Shown here piece after piece: positions 39,164-47,804 of a stretch of 64,000 nucleotides of DNA; position 1 is the stretch's first letter; the number at the start of each line of letters is the position of its first letter. This stretch comes from Bacillus bingmayongensis (GTDB taxonomy: Bacteria > Bacillota > Bacilli > Bacillales > Bacillaceae_G): positions 857,317 through 921,316 of the forward strand of contig NZ_JH921517.1 in assembly GCF_000299035.1 (NCBI RefSeq). The letters are read 5' to 3'. The position numbers were made by a program, and so were the translations under genes. The notes under the pieces were generated by a model, which was not told the origin of the DNA, made no database searches, and was given only the letters and a program-made list of their open reading frames with translations.

Positions 39164-39312
39164 CTTGTTCCCGTCCTTCACTAAAAAATCATATTATTTC
39201 AAGATTATATATGAAATTGAAAGTTTTGGGGAAAAACAGTTTATTTTGGAAAATTAGACTAATTTTAAAAATCAAATTACTTTTTCGGGTTTTATTAAGG
39301 AGATGTGAAGAT

Positions 39313-40116
39313 ATGGAAATTAAAACGTATCAAAAGAAAAGTCCTTTAAAACAGGAGTGTGAAGATTCATTTTTTTGTAATGAAGGATTGAGAGTTTATG
39401 GTGTATGTGATGGGGCAACGCCACTTGTCCCGTTTCAAGATGAAGAGGGGCATAATGGAGCATATCTAGCTTCAAACTTATTTGCAAGTCATTTTACATC
39501 TTTAAAAGAAAAATCCAATTTACAAAATGAAATCGCAATTGCAAACAAAGCGTTAGAAGAAAAAATGATAGAGTATAAGATTGATACGAGAAAAAAAGAT
39601 CATGTATGGTGTACATGTATTGCTGTAGTTTGTATAAAGGATAGAAGCATTCAATATGCACAACTAGGCGACTGTATGATTGTTGCTACATTGCATGATG
39701 GAACAATGAAGGTGCTAACAAAGGATACAGTAAAAGGGATTAGTGTACGAGCGAAAAGAAAACGTGAAGAAGATAAAAAAAAGGGACTTCTTGTACCGGA
39801 AGAACATATATTTAATGACATGCAAGAACAATTAAAATATAATCGTTATCTTGCCAATATGCCAAATGGATATTCAGTAGCAAATGGGATGCCAGAAGCA
39901 ATTACTTGGATCCAACAAGGAGAATTACCACTTGCTGAAGTGAAAGGAATATTTATTTGTTCGGATGGATTATTTCACCCAGACTGGTCCCTTGAACAAA
40001 CGGTACAATATGTAAGTATACATGGTATAAAAGAATATGTTTCTATAATAGAAGAATTAGAAGAACAAAAGCGGATTCGACCAGATGATAAAACGGTAAT
40101 CATGATTGAGTTGTAA
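39313..40116 (+). CDS. Divergent PP2C-type phosphatase
   Basis: ATG 39313 follows AAGGAGATG; the longer frame to 39211 has no signal. The 267-aa product keeps the aspartates of the metal-dependent PPM/PP2C fold: CEDSFF, VCDGATPL, AQLGDCMIV, ICSDGLFHPD and PDDKTVIMI. The usual DGHGG is replaced by DGATPL. It may act as a protein phosphatase. Its neighbours, 14 and 15 bases apart on the same strand, are a peptidoglycan amidase and a DUF2164 protein, so the three form a probable operon. Confidence 0.75.
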   Translation: MEIKTYQKKSPLKQECEDSFFCNEGLRVYGVCDGATPLVPFQDEEGHNGAYLASNLFASHFTSLKEKSNLQNEIAIANKALEEKMIEYKIDTRKKDHVWCTCIAVVCIKDRSIQYAQLGDCMIVATLHDGTMKVLTKDTVKGISVRAKRKREEDKKKGLLVPEEHIFNDMQEQLKYNRYLANMPNGYSVANGMPEAITWIQQGELPLAEVKGIFICSDGLFHPDWSLEQTVQYVSIHGIKEYVSIIEELEEQKRIRPDDKTVIMIEL

Positions 40117-40130
40117 AAGGGGGATTCAGA

Positions 40131-40589
40131 ATGGAAATTAAACAAGCAAAGCTGAAGTTTCAAGATGAATTGCAGCCTTTACAAGGCGTAACAAAACTTA
40201 TTATCCATCACACAGCTGAAGATGGATGGGATGTGCATAAAACACATGAATTCCATCAAAAGGTAAGAGGTTGGAGCGGCATTGGATATAATTATTTTAT
40301 TGAAGAAGATGGGACTGTGTTTGAAGGTAGAGGATTATACATTGGAGCTCACGCAAAAGGATATAATAGTGAAACGATAGGAATTTGCATGACAGGTAAT
40401 TTTGATAAATATGATCCAACTTTAGCACAAATGGAGTCTCTACATTCGTTATGTAGAGACTTTATGGAGCAATTCTCTATATGTGAAGCACACATACTTG
40501 GTCATCGTGAATTAGAAGGTGTTACAAAAACTTGTCCAGGAACACGTTTTTCTATGGTAGAGTTAAGGGAAATACTATCTCAAAAATAG
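40131..40589 (+). CDS. N-acetylmuramoyl-L-alanine amidase, PGRP-like
   Basis: The 152-aa product is a single Amidase_2/PGRP domain. Zinc ligands are visible in LIIHHTAEDG, in ILGHRELEGV and in the Cys of KTCPGTRF; the Tyr-containing GIGYNYFIEEDGTVFEGRG block is also typical. It has no signal peptide and no cell-wall-binding domain, so it resembles T7 lysozyme-type enzymes that need lysis or a holin to reach the wall. It is in a tight cluster with a PP2C-like protein. ATG follows AAAGGGGG. Confidence 0.88.
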   Translation: MEIKQAKLKFQDELQPLQGVTKLIIHHTAEDGWDVHKTHEFHQKVRGWSGIGYNYFIEEDGTVFEGRGLYIGAHAKGYNSETIGICMTGNFDKYDPTLAQMESLHSLCRDFMEQFSICEAHILGHRELEGVTKTCPGTRFSMVELREILSQK

Positions 40590-40604
40590 AGGAGAAGATG
40601 GTTC

Positions 40605-40853
40605 ATGATGAATGTAAAAATACCAAATGAAAAGAAAGATGAGCTTGTAGAACAAATCCAGCAGTTTTTTGAAGAGGAAGACTTAGATACAATCGGGCGT
40701 TTTCAAGCAGAACGTTTAATAGAAGAAATGATAAAATTACTTGGACCATATGCATATAACCAAGCAATTGGAGATGCAAGAAAATTAATTACAGATAAGT
40801 TGTCGAACATAGAAGAGGATTTATACGTATTAGAAAAACAGGAAGGTAAGTAA
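40605..40853 (+). CDS. DUF2164 family protein
   Basis: The 82-aa product follows the family pattern: IPNEKKDELVEQIQQFFEEE, then a Gly-Arg-Phe turn, then LLGPYAYNQAIGDARKLI. It is short, acidic and helical. Function is unknown. It follows the amidase by 15 bases; GAGGAGAAG precedes the start. Confidence 0.85.
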   Translation: MMNVKIPNEKKDELVEQIQQFFEEEDLDTIGRFQAERLIEEMIKLLGPYAYNQAIGDARKLITDKLSNIEEDLYVLEKQEGK

Positions 40854-40893
40854 AAAGAGGCTTAACTATTAAAGGCACGTAACGATTAAGAGT

Positions 40894-40934
40894 AAAGATA
40901 GTAAGGATTGAATATCCATACTATCTTTTTTTAT
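40894..40934. terminator. Terminator shared by convergent genes
   Basis: AAAGATAGTA / TACTATCTTT with an inner GGAT/ATCC stem and a T run on the plus strand. On the minus strand it overlaps the stop codon of the 45-aa gene. Confidence 0.8.
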
Positions 40935-41058
40935 TTCTTATCACTTTCATGAGTCCAAATTCTTTTATTGTTTGTAAGGCTATTAATCTAGCGAACAATA
41001 TGTTGATTTCTGCTTGTTTGATCACTTTTGCTGAAGGAAGTGTAATAGTAGAATTCAA
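40921..41058 (-). CDS. Small protein, 45 aa, unrecognised
   Basis: On the minus strand TTG 41058 follows TGGAGGTAAAACA, a strong ribosome site at good spacing. The frame runs 45 codons to TAG 40923-40921. The product, beginning NSTITLPSAKVIKQAEINIL, is basic, with an amphipathic middle (LFARLIALQTIKEFG). It ends in a bidirectional terminator. Start signal plus terminator make it a likely gene. No family recognised. Confidence 0.5.
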   Translation of the reverse strand: MNSTITLPSAKVIKQAEINILFARLIALQTIKEFGLMKVIRNKKR

Positions 41059-41224
41059 TGTTTTACCTCCAAAAAAGAATGTAATATATGTATTTACAAT
41101 ATATGAATACGGCTCTAATGCTATTTTTCCTTTTAAAATTTAGGAGAATTAGGATTTTTTTTATGGAAGGAAAATGGAAGATTACTGTCGAAGGGAGTAG
41201 AAACAGAACAAAGGTGGTGCTCTC

Positions 41225-41428
41225 ATGCGAAAGAAAGAGGTACATACATGCTCTTATTGTGGCTCTAATAATATTGGGGAAGGTGAATTTGTTGGATATG
41301 CACAAATAAGAAAAAAAGAGACGATGTTTACGTCTTCTCCAGTGGATGCTTATATTTGTACGGATTGTGGAAGTATACTTCTGTTGAAAGTGCGAGACTA
41401 TCAAAAGTTTAAGAAGAAACCACTATGA
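41225..41428 (+). CDS. Small zinc-ribbon protein, 67 aa
   Basis: ATG follows AAAGGTGGTG. Two CxxC pairs, CSYCGSNNIG near residue 9 and CTDCGSILLL near 46, form a zinc ribbon like those in transcription factors and in many uncharacterised small Bacillus proteins. Its stop overlaps the start of a decayed acetyltransferase gene (ATGA), so the two were once translationally coupled. Function is unknown. Confidence 0.8.
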   Translation: MRKKEVHTCSYCGSNNIGEGEFVGYAQIRKKETMFTSSPVDAYICTDCGSILLLKVRDYQKFKKKPL

Positions 41429-41996
41429 TAGAAGAAAAGCATCCATATCCAACAATTTATACGAATTGATTGATATTACGTCTAATACATATACAAGGTG
41501 TTCCTAATATATTTGAGTATGCTTCAGATGTTGAAATGACAAAGTATACTGTATAGGAACCTCATAAAACGATAACTGACACTAACATATTTGTTCAATC
41601 AGTTTTACTGCAATATGAAAAGGGTGACATAGCAGCTTTTGGTATAGAGGTGAAAAAAGAAAAAAATTGATTGGAACATGTGGTTTTATTGAATATGATG
41701 CTCGAGAGAATAAAGCAGAACTGGCATATGCTCTATTATGTAAGTATTGGGGAAGGTGTATGGCGACAGAGACTGCTGCTACCTTTCTTAAGTATGGATT
41801 TGAACGACTAAAGTTAAACAAAATTGAAGCAGGATGCCATACGTCAAATGAACAATCTGAAAGAGTAATGAAGCGTTTAGGAATGGAGTATGATAGAACA
41901 ATTAAAAATAATTCGTTTGTAAGGGATACGTATCGTGATACGAAAAGATATTTCATTACATGTGATATATATGATGAAATAAATAGAGGGGAGTAA
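41425..41996 (+). pseudogene. GNAT acetyltransferase gene with three lesions
   Basis: From ATG 41425 the frame reads MIEEKHPYPTIYTN, then TGA (41467, probably from Arg CGA), LILRLIHIQGVPNIFEYASD, then TAG (41554, probably from Trp TGG) and EPHKTITDTN to VKKEK. At a run of A near 41660 a one-base shift moves the rest, LIGTCGFIEYDARENKAELA to the end, into another frame. The whole matches RimJ/RimL-type N-acetyltransferases of about 190 aa. Two nonsense codons and a frameshift make function very unlikely. Confidence 0.87.
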
Positions 41997-42132
41997 CCTA
42001 ATGGGGTCATTTCCGTCTATTTATTTCAAATTGAAAATAGATTGAATTTTCTGCAAAATAAATTGGCAAGAAGTCAATTTATTTCTTATACTTTTATAAA
42101 TTTATACAAAATAGATAGAAGTGAGGGAGTAT

Positions 42133-42439
42133 ATGAAGAAGAGAGAGGGAGAGTTTCAAAGCATTATAGAAAGAGAGAAAGGGTTGCAAAGAGGACTGTC
42201 TACCAGGCAGTTATCGATGATTGCAATTGGCGGGGCAATCGGAACAGGTTTATTTTTAGGAAGTGGTATTAATGTTAGCAATTATTATCACAACATGGTT
42301 TACTGATATGTTTAAAACTACACTATTGACTGGAGTCCCATTTTTACTAATGATAAGTGTAGGGTATATGATATGGAAAAACGTCAATGAAAGTAATATA
42401 GTCATAGAAAAAGATACGATATCAAGCGATATGGAATAA
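42133..42439 (+). pseudogene. Amino-acid permease gene with large internal deletion
   Basis: ATG 42133 follows GTGAGGGAG. The first 46 codons, ending RQLSMIAIGGAIGTGLFLGSG, are the N-terminus of an APC/AAT permease. At about 42270 the frame changes and the sequence continues as LAIIITTWFTDMF ... FLLMISVGYMIWKNVNE to TAA 42437, the C-terminus of a similar permease. Roughly 350-400 codons in between are missing. A product of these pieces cannot transport. Confidence 0.85.
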
Positions 42440-42530
42440 AAAGATTAATATAAGTCAATTGGAATATTATTTCTGTGGAAATAATTCAGAAAATACTGAA
42501 ATATTTTCACTTTTATTTATGGGAGTTTGA

Positions 42531-42561
42531 TATAATAAATTTAAAAATGAAAACGCTTTAA
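42531..42561 (+). promoter_or_regulatory. -10 box and cre before the acyl-CoA ligase
   Basis: TATAAT at 42531-42536 is a consensus -10. TGAAAACGCTTTAA at 42548-42561 matches 13 of 14 positions of the CcpA cre and lies in the early transcribed region, where it would act as a roadblock. This fits carbon-catabolite repression of fatty-acid use. Confidence 0.7.
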
Positions 42562-42578
42562 TAGGAGGCTGGGCGAAT

Positions 42579-44198
42579 ATGATGATGAATGTACCATTGA
42601 CTATTAGTTCCATGATAGAAAGGGCAGAAAAGTTATTTCCAAAAAAAGAAATTGTTTCGCGTACACATGACACAATTACAACTTTAACGTACAAACAATT
42701 AGGAGAAAGAACGAGGAGACTTTCAAGTGCATTAAAGAAATTAGGGATAAAAGAGGGAGAACGAGTTGGAACTTTAGCATGGAATCATCATCGTCATGTA
42801 GAAGCATATTTTGCTATTCCGAGTATTGGATCTATCTTGCATACGATTAATATTCGTTTATCTGCACAGCATATTTCCTATATTATTGGACATGCAGAAG
42901 ATCGCATTTTACTCGTTGATGAAGATCTCGTACCCCTCGTTGAAAAAATTCAAAGTGAATTATCAACTGTACAAGCATACATCATTATGACTGACAAAAA
43001 AGAGCTTCCAAAAACTTCATTAGAGCCGGTTTATCACTACGAACAGCTTCTTACAGAAGGAGATCCTGATTTCCAATTCTTAAAAGATATTGATGAAAAC
43101 ACACCGGCGGGTATGTGTTATACATCAGCGACAACAGGTAATCCGAAAGGTGTTGTATATACGCATCGTAGTACGGTACTTCATTGTATGGCTTTAGGAT
43201 TAGCAGATACAGCAGCATTATCTGAAAGTGATGCAGCAATGGCAATTGTTCCAATGTTTCATGTGAATGCTTGGGGATTACCTTTTGCAGCAACGTGGTT
43301 TGGCTCAAAACAAGTTTTACCTGGCCCGATGTTTACACCGGAAATTTTACTAGAAATGATACAGAATGAAAAAGTAACATTGGCTGCCGGTGTACCAACG
43401 ATTTGGCTTGGTGTTTTGCAGGAATTAGAAAATAATAGTTATGATTTATCAAGTATGAAACGAATTTTGTGTGGAGGCGCTGCAGCACCTAAAAGTGTGA
43501 TAGCTGCATTTGAACAAAAGTATAACGTTCCGTTTGTACATGCATATGGAATGACTGAAACAAGTCCGCTTGTAACGCTTGCACGGTTAAAAAGCTATGA
43601 GACAGATTTATCCTACGAAGACCAGCTTGAAATTCGATCAAAGCAAGGGTATCTTGTACCAGGCGTTGAGATGAAAGTAGTTGGAGCGGGTGGAGAAGTG
43701 AAATGGGATGGAACTGAGATGGGGGAACTCTGTTTACGAGCACCGTGGATAGCTGCAAGTTACTATAACGATGAACGAACTGTAGAAGGATTCCGTGATG
43801 GTTGGTTATATACAGGTGATGTTGTTACAGTTGATGAGGAGGGCTGCGTTAAAATTGTTGACCGCACAAAAGATGTTATTAAAAGTGGGGGTGAGTGGAT
43901 TTCATCCGTTGATTTAGAAAATGCTTTAATGGCGCATGAGGCTGTATTTGAAGCTGCCGTTGTCGCGGTACCTCATCCAGAGTGGCAGGAGCGACCTATT
44001 GCGTGTGTTGTGCAAAAACAAAATAGTTCTGTAACGAAAGAAGAATTATATGAATTTTTACGACCACAGTTTGCAAAGTGGTGGTTACCTGATGATATTG
44101 TGTTTATGGAAGAAATTCCAAAAACATCCGTCGGGAAATTTTTGAAGCAAGCATTACGAAAAGAACTAGAGGATTTGCATAAAGGTAGCGAAAAATAA
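42579..44198 (+). CDS. Long-chain fatty-acid--CoA ligase type enzyme
   Basis: The 539-aa product is an AMP-forming acyl-CoA synthetase. It has the AMP-binding block [17 protein letters not shown] near residue 185, AYGMTETSP near 325, GWLYTGDVV and [15 protein letters not shown] near 425, and the C-terminal catalytic Lys in [10 protein letters not shown]. It activates a carboxylic acid, probably medium to long chain, to its CoA thioester for beta-oxidation. Three ATGs follow GGAGG; any may be used. A cre lies in its leader. Confidence 0.88.
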   Translation: MMMNVPLTISSMIERAEKLFPKKEIVSRTHDTITTLTYKQLGERTRRLSSALKKLGIKEGERVGTLAWNHHRHVEAYFAIPSIGSILHTINIRLSAQHISYIIGHAEDRILLVDEDLVPLVEKIQSELSTVQAYIIMTDKKELPKTSLEPVYHYEQLLTEGDPDFQFLKDIDENTPAGMCYTSATTGNPKGVVYTHRSTVLHCMALGLADTAALSESDAAMAIVPMFHVNAWGLPFAATWFGSKQVLPGPMFTPEILLEMIQNEKVTLAAGVPTIWLGVLQELENNSYDLSSMKRILCGGAAAPKSVIAAFEQKYNVPFVHAYGMTETSPLVTLARLKSYETDLSYEDQLEIRSKQGYLVPGVEMKVVGAGGEVKWDGTEMGELCLRAPWIAASYYNDERTVEGFRDGWLYTGDVVTVDEEGCVKIVDRTKDVIKSGGEWISSVDLENALMAHEAVFEAAVVAVPHPEWQERPIACVVQKQNSSVTKEELYEFLRPQFAKWWLPDDIVFMEEIPKTSVGKFLKQALRKELEDLHKGSEK

Positions 44199-44356
44199 TT
44201 TATCCCGCTATTCTAGGCAGTAATACTCCCGCCTCAAAATTCGGCGGAAGTAAAGAAGTTAGGTGGAAGATAAACTGCCCGTAAAAGCCTGATTGGTGCG
44301 GGCTGATAATCAGTGGGGGAAGAAGAAAACCCCACTGATTAAAGTTGCACTTTATA
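44199..44356 (-). repeat. bcr1-like repeat, full-length copy
   Basis: This is the longest of three copies in the window. Read on the minus strand it has an ATCAGTGGGG/CCCCACTGAT hairpin, the block CACCAATCAGGCTTTTACGG, a CACCTAAC/GGCGGGAG hairpin with TATTACTGCC, and ends GCGGGATAAA. Length of about 158 bases and the structure fit what I recall of bcr1 (about 155 bases). Confidence 0.75.
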
Positions 44357-44424
44357 AGCAGAGGCGACTTCTGCCGATGGGAGTCGCTTTTTTATATTGA
44401 ATCATGTTAATTTATAGTGGGTTT

Positions 44425-44480
44425 AATTGTTAACTAAAATCGAAAAAACGTTGACAATAATACGAGAGTAAAGGTAAGAT
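44425..44480 (+). promoter_or_regulatory. BirA operator overlapping the bioY promoter
   Basis: TTGTTAAC (44427-44434) and GTTGACAA (44450-44457) are inverted with 15 bases between, the biotin-repressor operator form. The right half contains TTGACA, which serves as -35 with TAAGAT (44475-44480) as -10. Binding of BirA-biotinyl-AMP here would shut off biotin uptake. Confidence 0.85.
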
Positions 44481-44501
44481 AACATCAATGATATGTTATC
44501 T
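44478..44501 (+). other. Leader hairpin
   Basis: GATAACAT / ATGTTATC inverted repeat near the expected transcript start of bioY. No T run follows, so it may stabilise the 5' end of the mRNA. Confidence 0.4.
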
Positions 44502-44541
44502 TGTAGATTATTATAGTTTACAAATAGGAGAAATAAAAAAC

Positions 44542-45123
44542 ATGAATACAAAAAATTTAGTTTTTGTTGCTTTATTTAGTGCAATTATGGGTGTGTTAGG
44601 ACTGATACCACCAATTGCGCTTTCTGTTACACCTGTTCCGATTACATTGCAATCTCTTGGGGTTATGCTTGCAGGAGGATTGCTTGGATCGCGTCTTGGG
44701 GCATTAAGTCAAATGGTTTTCTTGTTTGTTGTTGGAGTAGGGGCACCATTATTAGCTGGTGGCCGTGGTGGTCCAGGTGTCTTTGTTAGTCCGAGTGCAG
44801 GTTATTTAATTGGATACGTTGTTGGAGCATTCGTGATAGGTTATATTGCAGAGCGTTTACGTCATGTATCTATTATAAAAGTATTTTTGATTAATATAAT
44901 TGGCGGAATTCTAGTTGTTTATATATTTGGCGTGACTGTTCAAGCATTTATCATGGATACCTCTATATGGCAAGCGATTAAAGTAAGTGTTGTATTTTTA
45001 CCAGGGGACCTTATTAAAGCAGTTATAGCAGCAGTTCTTGTACCTAGATTACATCGTTCATTGAGGCACGTCATTACGCCTACGGTAAAGAGTGATAAAA
45101 TCTCAAATGCAAATGCTAGCTAA
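44542..45123 (+). CDS. bioY: Biotin transporter BioY
   Basis: ATG 44542 follows ATAGGAG; the longer frame starts inside the promoter. The 193-aa product has six helices and the family block ITLQSLGVMLAGGLLGSRLGALSQ, plus GGRGGPGVFVSPSAGYLIGY. BioY is the substrate-binding unit of an ECF transporter and can use shared energising subunits. Its operator shows control by BirA. It corresponds to B. subtilis YhfU, which also precedes yhfT and yhfS. Confidence 0.93.
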   Translation: MNTKNLVFVALFSAIMGVLGLIPPIALSVTPVPITLQSLGVMLAGGLLGSRLGALSQMVFLFVVGVGAPLLAGGRGGPGVFVSPSAGYLIGYVVGAFVIGYIAERLRHVSIIKVFLINIIGGILVVYIFGVTVQAFIMDTSIWQAIKVSVVFLPGDLIKAVIAAVLVPRLHRSLRHVITPTVKSDKISNANAS

Positions 45124-45151
45124 AGAGTGTAAGAGACTTTATAAAATGTAG

Positions 45152-45180
45152 GAAACACGTATTAGCGTGTTTCTTTTTGT
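45152..45180 (+). terminator. Hairpin between bioY and yhfT
   Basis: GAAACACG / CGTGTTTC followed by TTTTT. It may reduce transcription into the two enzymes downstream. Confidence 0.75.
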
Positions 45181-45206
45181 TATCTGAAAGGAAAGGGTGA
45201 ATAGCA

Positions 45207-46670
45207 GTGGGGATTACATCATCTTATAGGAAACATGCTTGTTTACATCCTAATAAAATAGCGCTACAAGAAAAAGATAGACTATTAACATATAAAGAAT
45301 GGCACGAATCTGTTTGCCAAGTTGCAAATTGGCTTAATAAAGAAAAAACAACGAATAAAACGATTGCAATTTTGTTAGAGAATCGTATTGAATTTTTACA
45401 AATCTTTGCAGGTGCTGCAATGGCAGGGTGGGTTTGTGTGCCGCTTGATTTAAAGTGGAAGCAGGATGAAATTAAAGAGCGGTTAAAGCTTGCAAATCCA
45501 TCGATTGTAATTTCCGAACACTATAAGTTGAGTGAAATACCACGAATAGACGAAAAGATACTTTCTATTCATGAATGGAATCAAATGATAGATGACCAGT
45601 TAAATGTGTATCATGCTTCAAAAAGTGTAAAGCATCTCCCATTTTATATGGGGTTTACATCAGGGTCAACCGGGAAAGCGAAGGCGTTTCTTAGAGCCCA
45701 GGAGTCTTGGGTCCATAGCTTTGATTGCAATTTACATGATTTCCATATGAAGAATAATGATACGGTTTTGCTTGCTGGTACATTGGTTCATTCTCTTTTT
45801 TTATATGGGGCAATAAGTGCGCTATATTTAGGACAAACAGTGTGTCTTGTTGAAAAATTCATTCCAAATCATATTTTATCTATATTGAAACAAGAGAAGA
45901 TTTCAGTGATGTATACCGTCCCAACTATGCTAGAGGCATTATATAAAGAGGAAAGTGTTATAGAACAAGAAATGAAAATTATTTCTTCAGGAGCAAAATG
46001 GGAAGCCGAAGCAAAGCAGAAAGTAAAAAATGTATTTCCACATGCAAAAAGATATGAATTTTATGGTGCTTCTGAATTAAGTTTTGTCACAGCACTAACA
46101 GAGTTAGAAAGTGAAAGAAAAGCATCTTCAGTTGGAAAACCATGTCATAACGTGCAAATTCGGATATGTAACGAAAAAGGTAAGGAATTAAAGCAGGGTG
46201 AAATTGGAACTGTTTATGTGAAAAGTGATCAGTTTTTTATGGGTTATGTACTGAATGGAGATCTTTCTTGTCAAGTTACAGAAGATGGGTGGATGACTGT
46301 GTATGATATAGGATATCAAGATGAGGAAGGTTTTTTATATATAGTAGGTAGAGAAAAAAACATGATTTTATTTGGGGGAATCAATATTTTTCCAGAGGAG
46401 ATAGAAAGTGTATTATCTACTCATCCGGATATCAAAGAAATTGTAATTGTCGGTATAAAAGATGAATATTGGGGCGAAAAACCTGTTGCGATTGTAAAGG
46501 GAAAAGCTACAAAGCAAGAGCTGAAAAGTTTTTGCTTACAACGATTATCATCATTTAAAATTCCAAAAGAGTGGTATTTTATTGACGAAATTCCACATAC
46601 AAGTAGCGGGAAAATTGCCCGTGAAGTAGCAAAAAGGATAATTGAAAAGCAGGCGAAAGTTTATGAATAG
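45207..46670 (+). CDS. yhfT: Acyl-CoA synthetase (YhfT-like)
   Basis: The GTG start follows GGAAAGGG. The 487-aa AMP-forming ligase shows MGFTSGSTGKAKAF near residue 150, EFYGASELSF near 285, GREKNMILFGGINIFPEEIE near 385 and the C-terminal KIAREV lysine block. In B. subtilis the order yhfU-yhfT-yhfS is under BirA, and this copy follows bioY in the same order. The substrate may be pimelate-related or another acid feeding biotin or lipid metabolism; that is inference. Confidence 0.85.
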   Translation: MGITSSYRKHACLHPNKIALQEKDRLLTYKEWHESVCQVANWLNKEKTTNKTIAILLENRIEFLQIFAGAAMAGWVCVPLDLKWKQDEIKERLKLANPSIVISEHYKLSEIPRIDEKILSIHEWNQMIDDQLNVYHASKSVKHLPFYMGFTSGSTGKAKAFLRAQESWVHSFDCNLHDFHMKNNDTVLLAGTLVHSLFLYGAISALYLGQTVCLVEKFIPNHILSILKQEKISVMYTVPTMLEALYKEESVIEQEMKIISSGAKWEAEAKQKVKNVFPHAKRYEFYGASELSFVTALTELESERKASSVGKPCHNVQIRICNEKGKELKQGEIGTVYVKSDQFFMGYVLNGDLSCQVTEDGWMTVYDIGYQDEEGFLYIVGREKNMILFGGINIFPEEIESVLSTHPDIKEIVIVGIKDEYWGEKPVAIVKGKATKQELKSFCLQRLSSFKIPKEWYFIDEIPHTSSGKIAREVAKRIIEKQAKVYE

Positions 46671-47760
46671 AGCTGTTATTGTAGAGGCGAAGCGAACACC
46701 GATTGGTAAGGAGAAGGGGATGTTTAAAGAGTATGAGGTTCAGCGATTGGCAGCACCTTTACTGGCGCACTTAAGTCAAGGAATAGAGCATGAAATAGAC
46801 GATGTAATATTAGGAAACGTTGTTGGACCGGGCGGAAATGTTGCACGGTTATCGGCACTTGAAGCAGGACTTCCGTTTGCGTTGCCAGGTGTAACAATTG
46901 ATCGACAGTGTGGCGCTGGGTTAGAAGCGATTCGGATGGCTTGTCATCTTATTCAAGGTGGGGCAGGTAGTTGTTATATTGCTGGTGGTGTTGAAAGTAC
47001 AAGTACATCACCTTTTGAGAAGAGGGCTCGCTTTTCACCTGATTGTATCGGAGATCCGGATATGGGAATAGCAGCTGAAAATATAGCAGAGCAATACAAA
47101 ATTACAAGGGATATGCAGGATGAATATGCTTGTTTCAGTTATAAAAGAACATTGGCAGCACTTGAAAAAGGATATTTACAAGAGGAAACTATTCCGATTT
47201 CTTCAAATATAACGGAGGATGAAACGATAAAGTACAGAATGAATTATGAACGAATTATAAAAAGAACCAGGCCGGCTTTTTTACAAGGAGGAACAGTGAC
47301 AGCAGGAAATTCTTGTGGTGTGAATGATGGAGCCTGTGCTGTACTTGTAATGGAGGAAAGGAAGGCTCATGAACTTGGATATAAGCCGATCCTTCGGTTT
47401 GTCCATAGTGCTGTTATTGGTGTAAATCCCCATTTACCAGGGAGCGGGCCTATATTTGCTGTGCAAAAGTTATTACGAGATCAGAACCTCTCAATAGACG
47501 ATGTTGATTATATTGAAATGAATGAAGCCTTTGCTGCTAAGATTGTAGCTTGTGCACAAGAACTACAAATTCCTTATGAAAAGTTAAATGTGAACGGTGG
47601 AGCGATTGCTCTTGGTCATCCTTATGGTGCATCAGGAGCTATGCTTGTGACTCGGTTATTCCATCAAGTACAAAGGATGCAGGCGCAATACGTAATAGCA
47701 ACATTAGGTATTGGCGGGGGAATTGGGCTTGCTCTATTATTTGAAAAAGTAGAGGGCTAG
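46663..47760 (+). CDS. yhfS: Thiolase-family protein (YhfS-like)
   Basis: ATG 46663 overlaps the end of yhfT by eight bases. The 365-aa product has the thiolase N-terminus VEAKRTPIGKEKG, the nucleophile region DRQCGAGLEAI near residue 82, NEAFAAKIVA and GGAIALGHPYGASGA with the catalytic His. Near the end, where most thiolases have CIGGGxG with the second catalytic cysteine, it reads LGIGGGIG, so that cysteine is Gly. It may therefore have altered chemistry. It is the third gene of the bioY group. Confidence 0.85.
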   Translation: MNRAVIVEAKRTPIGKEKGMFKEYEVQRLAAPLLAHLSQGIEHEIDDVILGNVVGPGGNVARLSALEAGLPFALPGVTIDRQCGAGLEAIRMACHLIQGGAGSCYIAGGVESTSTSPFEKRARFSPDCIGDPDMGIAAENIAEQYKITRDMQDEYACFSYKRTLAALEKGYLQEETIPISSNITEDETIKYRMNYERIIKRTRPAFLQGGTVTAGNSCGVNDGACAVLVMEERKAHELGYKPILRFVHSAVIGVNPHLPGSGPIFAVQKLLRDQNLSIDDVDYIEMNEAFAAKIVACAQELQIPYEKLNVNGGAIALGHPYGASGAMLVTRLFHQVQRMQAQYVIATLGIGGGIGLALLFEKVEG

Positions 47761-47762
47761 AA

Positions 47763-47803
47763 AAAATCTAAAGGATAGCATCAGGCTACCCTTTAGATTT
47801 TAT
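47763..47803. terminator. Bidirectional terminator
   Basis: AAAATCTAAAGGATAGC / GCTACCCTTTAGATTTT, one unpaired base, between convergent genes. Confidence 0.88.
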
Positions 47804-47804
47804 T

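Noticed and set aside
40949-41143. 64-codon plus-strand ORF
   Set aside because: Antisense to the 45-aa minus-strand gene with a strong start signal.
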